From: Amycolatopsis vancoresmycina
GTDB taxonomy: Bacteria; Actinomycetota; Actinomycetes; Mycobacteriales; Pseudonocardiaceae
DNA: 64,000 nt
Direction: 5' to 3'
Assembly (NCBI RefSeq): GCF_000716785.1
Contig: NZ_JNYY01000005.1
Coordinates: forward strand, 1-64,000
A program made the translations under genes and the position numbers. The notes under the pieces are model-generated. The model saw only the letters and a list, made by a program, of their open reading frames with translations. It had not been told where the DNA came from and did no database searches. How positions within the stretch are numbered: the first letter of the stretch is position 1; each line of letters begins with the position of its first letter. Below, piece after piece: positions 58,360 to 64,000 of the stretch.

Positions 58360-59286
58360 GTGACCGACAATCCCGCCACCACGGTGGTAGTCGTGACCTG
58401 GCGGGGTGCGCCGCACGTCACGGCCTGCCTCGACGCGCTCGCCGCGCAGACGCGTCCACATCGGACGCTCGTGGTGGACAACGCCTCCGACGACGGCACC
58501 GCCGCCCTGCTCGCGGCCCATCCGTCACGCCCGGACGTGCTCCGCCTCCCGCGCAACACGGGGTACGCGGGAGCCCTCGCCGTCGCCGCCGGGAAGGTCG
58601 GGACGCCGTTCATGGCGTGGCTGAACGACGACGCCGAACCGGCGCCGGACTGGCTGGCCACGCTGGAGGACACCCTCGAAAAGGCGCCGCTGGCGGCTGC
58701 GGCGACGTCGCTGCTCGTGCGGCCCGACGGCGGCACGCAGTCCGCCGGCGTCCGGCTGACCGCCGACGGCCACGGCGCCGACGTCACCGAGCCCGCCGCC
58801 GAGGTGTTCGGCTTCTGCGGCGGCGCGGCCCTGCTGCGCACCGACGCGCTGAAGAGCGTGCACGGCGTCCCGGCCGGATTCTTCTGTTATTACGAGGACA
58901 CCGACACCGCGTGGCGGCTGCGGCTGGCCGGGTGGGACGTCGTCGCGGCGCCGGACGCCCGCGTCCGGCACGCCCACGGCGTCAGCAGCGAACTGGGCTC
59001 GCCGCTGTTCCACCGCTGGAACGAACGCAACCGGTTGCTCATGCTGCTGCGCTGCGCGCCCCGCGACGTCGCCGTGAAACAGCTGATCAGGTTCGCGGCG
59101 CTCACCGCCGTGCTGCCGCTGCGGCCGGGGCGGCCGTCCGCGGCGAACTTCCGGTTCGGCCTGCGGTGCCGGGTGCTGGCCGAGGTGGCCCTGCGGTCAC
59201 CTGCGGCGTTGCGGATGCGCCGCAAGATCACCCGCCGCGCGGCGCTCGGCCGAGGCGCGGTCTGGGAGGCATGGGCGGGCCTTTAA
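58360..59286 (+). CDS. GT2 glycosyltransferase (rhamnosyltransferase-like)
   Basis: 308 residues from a GTG. GT-A fold: TTVVVVTWRGAPHVTACLDAL, LVVDNASDDGTAALLAAHP, MAWLNDDAEPAPDWLATL (DxD-type metal site), FGFCGGAALLRTDALKSVHG and YYEDTDTAWRLRLAGWDV (catalytic ED). It is in the same group as WbbL and galactan/rhamnan polymerising enzymes. Followed after 33 nt by the bifunctional gene at 59320. Confidence 0.88.
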   Translation: MTDNPATTVVVVTWRGAPHVTACLDALAAQTRPHRTLVVDNASDDGTAALLAAHPSRPDVLRLPRNTGYAGALAVAAGKVGTPFMAWLNDDAEPAPDWLATLEDTLEKAPLAAAATSLLVRPDGGTQSAGVRLTADGHGADVTEPAAEVFGFCGGAALLRTDALKSVHGVPAGFFCYYEDTDTAWRLRLAGWDVVAAPDARVRHAHGVSSELGSPLFHRWNERNRLLMLLRCAPRDVAVKQLIRFAALTAVLPLRPGRPSAANFRFGLRCRVLAEVALRSPAALRMRRKITRRAALGRGAVWEAWAGL

Positions 59287-59319
59287 GCTTGCGCCAGGAT
59301 CGACGACGAGGAGCTGGCT

Positions 59320-61821
59320 TTGGCGCAGGGGGATCCGCAACCGCTCGTCTCGGTGATCGTGGTCAACTACCACGGCGCCGACGACACGATCACCTGCCTG
59401 CGCGCGCTCGCCGAGCACGACTACCCCGAGCTCGAGCTGCTCTGCGTCGACAACTCGGACGAGGCCGCGCGCATCCGCGAAGCCGTCCCCCGGGCCCAGG
59501 TCATCGAGGCCGGTCGCAACACCGGCTTCGCCGGGGGCTGCAACCTCGGCGCGAAGCACGCGAAGGGCACCGTCCTCGCCTTCCTCAACAACGACGCCCG
59601 CCCGGCGCCCGGCTGGGTCTCCGCCGCGGTCGCCGAACTGCGCGCCCAGCCCGGCGTCGCCGCCGTGGCCAGCAAGGTCCTCGACTGGGACGGCACCGGC
59701 ACCGACTTCGTCGACGGCGGCCTGACCTGGTTCGGCATGGGCTACAAGCGCCACGCCGGTTCGCCGCTGGCCGACGTCCCGGCCGCCGAGCACGAGGTCG
59801 CCAAGGACGTCCTGTTCGGCACCGGCTCGGCGCTGTTCGTCCGGGCCGGCGTGTTCGCCGAGCTGGGCGGCTTCGACGAGCGGTTCTTCATGTTCTACGA
59901 GGACGTCGACCTCGGCTGGCGGCTGAACCTGCGCGGCTGGCGCGTCCGGTACGTCCCGGAGTCGCTGACCTACCACCGCCACCACGCCACGATGGCCTCG
60001 GTCGACGCCCCCGAGACCGGGCGCGAGACGTTCCTCCTCGAGCGCAACGCCCTGGCCGCGCTCTACAAGAACCTCTCCGACGAGACCCTGGCCCGCGCGC
60101 TGCCCGCGGCCCTCGCGCTGGCCGTGCGCCGCGCCACCGCCCGCGGCGAGCTCGACCCGACGCAGCTGGACCTCGAACACGGCGTCGGCCCGATCGAGTC
60201 CGGTGCCGTCGCCATCCCCCGCACCACGCTCGCCGGGCTGCTGGCCATCGACCAGTTCGTCGAGCTGCTGCCGTCGCTGGGCGAGTCGCGCGCGGTCGAG
60301 CAGGCCGCCCGCGTCCGCACCGACGCCGACCTGCTTCCGTTGCTGCGCAAGGCGTTGGAGCCCGCCTACCCGCTGCCGCGCTACCTGGCCGCGCACGACA
60401 TCCTCGTCGAGGCGTTCGGCATCGGCAAGGCGTTCGGGCAGCGCCGGAAGATCCTCGTGCTGACCGGCGACGCGCTCACCGAGCGGATGGCGGGCCCGGC
60501 GATCCGCGCCTGGAACATCGCGCTGGCGCTGGCCGCCGAGCACGACGTCCACCTCGTCACCACCAACCCGCTGGCCACGCCGCCGCCCGCGCCGTTCCGG
60601 GTCAGCGCGGGCAAGTTCCGCGAGCTCGACGCGCCGATCGCCTGGGCCGACGTCGTCGTCCTGCAGGGCCACGTGCTCGAACTGGCGCCGTCGCTGAAGA
60701 AGCAGCACAGCGGCAAGATCGTCGTCGCCGACCTGTACGACCCGATGCACCTCGAACTGCTGGAGCAGGGCAAGGGCGTCGCGGACGACAAGCGCGCGGC
60801 CGATCTCGCGGGGGTCACGCGCGTCCTGGACGCCCAGCTCGAACGCGGCGACTTCTTCCTCTGCGCGTCCGAGCGGCAGCGGCACTTCTGGCTCGGCCAC
60901 CTCGCGGCGATGGGCCGGCTTTCGCCGCGCCTCTACGACGCCGACCCGACGACGCAGTCCCTGCTCGCGGTCGTCCCCTTCGGCCTGCCGGCGGAGCCGC
61001 CGGTGCGCACCGGGCCGGGGCTGCGCTCGTCGCTGGGCATCGGCGGCACCGACCACGTCGTGCTCTGGGCGGGCGGGGTGTACAGCTGGTTCGACCCGTT
61101 GACGCTGGTCCGCGCGATCGACCGGCTGCGCCGCAACCGCGGCGACGTCCGGCTCGTGTTCCTCGGTATGAAACACCCGAACCCCGAGGTCGCCGAGATG
61201 GACATCGGCACGCGGACGATCCGGCTCGCGGACTCGCTGGGGCTGACCGGCAAGCACGTCTACTTCAACGAGCAGTGGGTGCCCTACCACGAGCGCCAGA
61301 ACTGGCTGCTCGACGCGAACTGCGGCGTCACCACGCACTACGAGCACGTCGAGACGACGTTCGCGTTCCGCACCCGGGTCCTGGACTACCTGTGGGCGGG
61401 GCTGCCGATCGTCACCACCGACGGCGACGCCTTCGCCGACCTGGTCCGGGCCGAGCGGCTCGGCGTCGTCGTCCCGGCCGAAGACGACGCCGCGCTGGCC
61501 AAGGCGCTCGAAAAGGCGTTGTACGACGAGGAGTTCGCCGCGGGCTGTGTCGAACGGCTCGCCGTCGTCGCGCAGCGGTTCGCGTGGCCCGAAGCGCTGA
61601 AGCCGCTGGTGGAGTTCTGCCGCGACCCGCGCCCGGCGGCCGACCGGCTGCCCGGGTCGGCGGACCTGGTGAAGACGCCGTCGGTGCGCGGCCGGGCGAT
61701 GCTGCGGCGGGACGTCGACCTGGTGCGCGAGTACCTCGCCGCCGGCGGCGCGTCCGAGCTGGCGCGGCGCGTCGGTGGCCGCGCGTTGAAGGTCGCGAAG
61801 CAACGGCTCCGCCGTGGCTAG
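59320..61821 (+). CDS. two-domain glycosyltransferase, GT2 fused to GT4-like
   Basis: 833 residues from a TTG with GAGGAG 7 nt upstream. The N-terminal GT2 domain (~1-275) has VSVIVVNYHGADDTITCLRAL, LLCVDNSDEAARIREAV, LAFLNNDARPAPGWVSAAV and FMFYEDVDLGWRLNLRGW. A helical linker (~280-380) leads to a GT-B half (~385-790) with ILVLTGDALTERMAGPAIRAW, VVLWAGGVYSWFDPLTLVRAI and RVLDYLWAGLPIVTTDGDAF, resembling glycosyltransferases of rhamnan/O-antigen synthesis. One polypeptide may add two successive sugars. Its stop overlaps the next GT start by 8 nt. Confidence 0.85.
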   Translation: MAQGDPQPLVSVIVVNYHGADDTITCLRALAEHDYPELELLCVDNSDEAARIREAVPRAQVIEAGRNTGFAGGCNLGAKHAKGTVLAFLNNDARPAPGWVSAAVAELRAQPGVAAVASKVLDWDGTGTDFVDGGLTWFGMGYKRHAGSPLADVPAAEHEVAKDVLFGTGSALFVRAGVFAELGGFDERFFMFYEDVDLGWRLNLRGWRVRYVPESLTYHRHHATMASVDAPETGRETFLLERNALAALYKNLSDETLARALPAALALAVRRATARGELDPTQLDLEHGVGPIESGAVAIPRTTLAGLLAIDQFVELLPSLGESRAVEQAARVRTDADLLPLLRKALEPAYPLPRYLAAHDILVEAFGIGKAFGQRRKILVLTGDALTERMAGPAIRAWNIALALAAEHDVHLVTTNPLATPPPAPFRVSAGKFRELDAPIAWADVVVLQGHVLELAPSLKKQHSGKIVVADLYDPMHLELLEQGKGVADDKRAADLAGVTRVLDAQLERGDFFLCASERQRHFWLGHLAAMGRLSPRLYDADPTTQSLLAVVPFGLPAEPPVRTGPGLRSSLGIGGTDHVVLWAGGVYSWFDPLTLVRAIDRLRRNRGDVRLVFLGMKHPNPEVAEMDIGTRTIRLADSLGLTGKHVYFNEQWVPYHERQNWLLDANCGVTTHYEHVETTFAFRTRVLDYLWAGLPIVTTDGDAFADLVRAERLGVVVPAEDDAALAKALEKALYDEEFAAGCVERLAVVAQRFAWPEALKPLVEFCRDPRPAADRLPGSADLVKTPSVRGRAMLRRDVDLVREYLAAGGASELARRVGGRALKVAKQRLRRG

Positions 61822-62899
61822 GTCCCTGAGCGTCCTCCTCGACGGCACTCCCCTGCTCGGTGCGCGCACCGGGATCGGCCGGTACACGGCCGCGCTGAGC
61901 GAAGAACTCGTGTCGATCCCGGAGGTCGACACGCGGGCGGTGGCGTTCACGCTGCGCGGCTGGCGGCGGCTGCGGCACGTGCTCCCGTACGGGGCCCGGG
62001 CCCGCGGGATGCCGGTGGCGGCGCGGCTGCTGCGGATGGCGTGGCTGCGGTCGGACTTCCCGCCGGTGGAGCTGTTCGCCGGCCCGACCGACGTCGTGCA
62101 CGGCACGAACTTCGTGCTGCCGGGCCGGTTCCGCGCGGCGGGCGTGGTGACGATCCACGACCTGGCCTTCCTGGACAACCCCGCGGAGCTCGCCCCGAGC
62201 GACCGCGGCCTGCCGGAGCTGGTCCGCCGCGGCGCGCGCCGGGCGAACGTCATCTGCACGCCGACGGCGGCGGTGGCGGACGCGGTGGCGGAGCGGCTGG
62301 ACGTCTCGCGCGACAAGATCGTGGTGACCCCGCTGGGCGTGAACCCGGCGTGGTTCACCGCCCGCCCCCCGGACGACGAGCGCCGCGCGCGCCTCGGCCT
62401 GCCGTCGCGCTACCTGCTGTTCGCCGGGGCGGCGGGCCCGCGCAAGGGCCTGGACTGGCTGACCCGCGCCCACGACGCGGCCCCGGACCTGCCGGACCTG
62501 GTGTTCGCGGGCCCGGGCCCGTTCCCCCGCGGCCCCCGCCGGTCCCAGACCGGCTATCTGTCCGATGTGGACCTGCGCACGGTGGTCGCGGGCGCGTCGG
62601 CGCTGGTGCTGCCCTCCCGCGACGAGGGCTTCGGCCTGCCGGTGCTGGAGGCGATGGCCTCGGACGTCCCGGTGGTCTGCACGGACATCCCGGCCCTGCG
62701 CGAGGTGGCGGGCGAGTGCGCCAGCCTGGTCCCGTACGGCGACGTGGACGGCCTGGCGGAGGCGTTGCGCACGGCGGTGACGGACCCGCACGCGGTGGCG
62801 ACGTCGGCGTCCCGGCGCGCGCACGCGGCGAACTTCACGTGGCGCACGTGCGCGGAGCTGACGGTGGGCGCGTACCGGCTGGCCTCAGGGCGGCACTGA
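61814..62899 (+). CDS. GT4 glycosyltransferase
   Basis: 361 residues from a GTG inside the end of the preceding gene. GT-B: VLLDGTPLLGARTGIGRYTAAL, VVHGTNFVLPGRFRAAGVVT, TPLGVNPAWFTARPP, LLFAGAAGPRKGLDWLTRAH and the donor motif LPSRDEGFGLPVLEAMASDVP. The third gene of a plus-strand GT operon (58360, 59320, 61814). Related to mannosyltransferases of the WbaZ/RfaG type; the sugar is not predictable. Confidence 0.87.
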   Translation: MARSLSVLLDGTPLLGARTGIGRYTAALSEELVSIPEVDTRAVAFTLRGWRRLRHVLPYGARARGMPVAARLLRMAWLRSDFPPVELFAGPTDVVHGTNFVLPGRFRAAGVVTIHDLAFLDNPAELAPSDRGLPELVRRGARRANVICTPTAAVADAVAERLDVSRDKIVVTPLGVNPAWFTARPPDDERRARLGLPSRYLLFAGAAGPRKGLDWLTRAHDAAPDLPDLVFAGPGPFPRGPRRSQTGYLSDVDLRTVVAGASALVLPSRDEGFGLPVLEAMASDVPVVCTDIPALREVAGECASLVPYGDVDGLAEALRTAVTDPHAVATSASRRAHAANFTWRTCAELTVGAYRLASGRH

Positions 62900-63059
62900 A
62901 CCCTTGTAGGCGGCCAGGATCTCCTCAAGCGCACGGCCCCGCGGATCCGGCCTTCGGCCATCCGCCCAGAGAAATCGTGATGTCCCGCAGGGCCTCGATG
63001 ACCTTGCCGAGCACCCGTTTCTTCAGCGACCGCGTCTTGGCGTCGAAGATCGGGAAGTT

Positions 63060-63431
63060 CGACGGAGGCCGCTTGGAGACGCGCGTCGCCGAAGCGCTCC
63101 GCGAACCGGCGCCCGGGGTGCGCGAGGTCGTCGGCGCTTCACCCGCGCGCTGGCGGACACCTTCGCCGCGCACGACCGCGTCTTCCCCGAGCTGCTCGAC
63201 GGCCAGCGCGCCGACGGCCGCGATCGCGGCCTGCGCGCGCTCGCCACGATCCAGCAGGCGTTCGTCGAAGCCGCGGCGACACCCCGGCCGTCCGGATGGC
63301 CGCCCGGACCGTCATCGGCGCCTGCATCCACCGCGCTGCCACGTGCCGGTCCTGGCCCGACGGCTTGGACTGGACCACCTGGGCCGCCGAAACGACCGAG
63401 CTCGCGCTCGCCTACCTGTCCGCCGCGAAGT
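63060..63431 (+). pseudogene. decayed TetR-family regulator, C-terminal part
   Basis: Three frames must be joined to read a TetR ligand domain: GRLETRVAEALREPAPGVREVVG (to ~63137), then FTRALADTFAAHDRVFPELL and QRADGRDRGLRALATIQQAFVEAA (to ~63276), then MAARTVIGACIHRAATCRSW, ending YLSAAK at 63431. One missing base at each junction explains the breaks. The N-terminal HTH is not found in 62900-63060, so the gene is both truncated and frameshifted. Its end overlaps the rmlD stop by 20 nt. 62900-63060 holds only a doubtful minus-strand fragment and no clear gene. Confidence 0.65.
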
Positions 63432-64000
63432 AGGCGGCCAGCGCCTCTTCCCACGGCCGCATCGGGGTCAGCCACGCCTCGCGCCACGAAGCCGGGGACA
63501 GCACCGAGTACGCCGGACGGGCCGCCGGGCGGGGGAACTCCGCCGTCGTGCACGGCTTCACCCGGGCCGGGTCCGCGCCCAGGTGGCCGAAGATCGCCTT
63601 CGCGAACCCGCACCAGCTGACCGCGCCCGCGTTGGTGCAGTGCAGGATCCGGCGCTCCGGCCCGTCGCCCGCCGCCGCGCGGGACGCCAGTTCCAGCAAC
63701 CCGGCCGCCAGGTCGGCCGTCCACGTGGGACCGCCCACCTGATCGTCCACAACGGACAGGACGTCGTGCGTGGACTCCAGGCGCGCCATCGTCTTCACGA
63801 AGTTCGTCCCGGTCTTCCCGTACAGCCACCCGGTCCGCACCACCCACGACGACGCGCCCGAGCCGAGGACCGCGTCCTCGCCGGCCGCCTTCGTGCGGCC
63901 GTACGCCGAACGCGGGCCCAGCTCGTCGGACGGCTCGTACGGCGCCGACCCGTCACCCGGGAAGACGTAGTCCGTCGACACGTGGATCAGCGGCACCCGG
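63412..64000 (-). CDS. rmlD: dTDP-4-dehydrorhamnose reductase (5' end beyond the window)
   Basis: 196 residues of the C-terminal part are inside the window. SDR-fold reductase making dTDP-L-rhamnose: VPLIHVSTDYVFPGDGSAPY, the active-site YGRTKAAGEDAVL (YxxxK), WVVRTGWLYGKTGTNFV and the C-terminal RPWEEALAAYFAADR. It supplies the donor for WbbL and the rhamnosyltransferase-like genes. The start codon and the NAD(P)-binding Gly motif lie to the right of 64000. Confidence 0.92.
   Translation of the reverse strand, partial: RVPLIHVSTDYVFPGDGSAPYEPSDELGPRSAYGRTKAAGEDAVLGSGASSWVVRTGWLYGKTGTNFVKTMARLESTHDVLSVVDDQVGGPTWTADLAAGLLELASRAAAGDGPERRILHCTNAGAVSWCGFAKAIFGHLGADPARVKPCTTAEFPRPAARPAYSVLSPASWREAWLTPMRPWEEALAAYFAADR

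Noticed and set aside
59197..62358. 1053-codon open frame antisense to the glycosyltransferase genes
   Set aside because: Low-complexity Val/Arg/Gly composition and exact overlap with two well-supported genes on the other strand; an antisense shadow.
62925..63173. Minus-strand frame (KTRSLKKRVLGKVIEALRD) as an antitoxin-like gene
   Set aside because: It opposes the TetR remnant, has no proper start context and loses frame near 62945; evidence too weak.
1..64000. tRNA, rRNA, riboswitch and CRISPR signals
   Set aside because: I looked for T-loop GGTTCGANTCC patterns, rRNA segments and regularly spaced repeats with unique spacers and found none. The repeats at 28276-28413 have no unique spacers.

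Overview
The window is GC-rich (roughly 70%) actinobacterial chromosome. Its gene content fits Pseudonocardiaceae, most likely Amycolatopsis or a close relative. Evidence for this is the run mrp/tatB/htrA/rseA/sigE/O-methyltransferase in the order known from Mycobacterium tuberculosis Rv1220c-Rv1229c, further blocks matching the Rv1201-Rv1211 and Rv3261-Rv3266 neighbourhoods (gpgS, LOG, tag, DUF3117, dapE, dapD; fbiA, fbiB, DNA glycosylase, manB, wbbL, rmlD), many GTG/TTG starts, and 1-8 nt overlapping start/stop junctions. I saw no rRNA, tRNA or CRISPR array. The organism call is an inference from gene content.

Layout. 1-2600: right end of a probable integrated island, with a possible transposase tail, a DUF5753-type regulator remnant, a DUF397 protein, four translationally coupled small genes and a tyrosine recombinase. 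2732-8376: core block with Mrp, TatB, HtrA, RseA, SigE and a methyltransferase; sigE carries a clear ECF-type autoregulatory promoter that moves its start codon. 8380-13262: MFS/LysR pair, HxlR/hydrolase pair, PepA and DUF3117. 13462-16626: enoyl-CoA hydratase, then a minus-strand operon PadR - membrane protein - DivIVA-domain protein - SRPBCC - Tag. 16687-22085: cydABDC for cytochrome bd and its assembly exporter, divergent from padR across a 60-bp gap holding three 15-bp-spaced PadR-like sites. 22021-25015: gpgS, plsC-like acyltransferase and two LOG-family genes.

25025-37478 is a secreted-hydrolase region: GH9 cellulase, two XRE-TPR regulators each followed by an M4 neutral protease, an M28 aminopeptidase and a GH18 chitinase. 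The two protease genes share a conserved upstream block with identical internal spacing, and DasR-like (dre) sites lie before the chitinase and before the protease with a chitin-binding module. A regulator-plus-neutral-protease pair, present twice, resembles Bacillus NprR/NprA and is the best candidate here for an undescribed signalling system, although no peptide gene was found.

37515-46669: NADAR and DUF3152 proteins, lysine/diaminopimelate genes (dapE, dapD, dapC), a CHAD protein, an FAD monooxygenase/TetR pair with two palindromic operators, and a ferredoxin. 46794-50637: small protein, GNAT, coenzyme F420 genes fbiA/fbiB and a Nudix gene. 50665-51724: GntR regulator between two small Pro/Gln-rich membrane proteins. 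51839-64000: DNA glycosylase, then a cell-wall/exopolysaccharide glycosylation cluster (manB, wbbL, five further glycosyltransferases, partial rmlD) containing two broken genes.

At least three families of short palindromic intergenic repeats are scattered through the window: a GAATGASTCATTC family in three places, a TCGTGAGTG hairpin family in two places with compensatory changes, and one long unique palindrome that runs into the 3' end of tatB.
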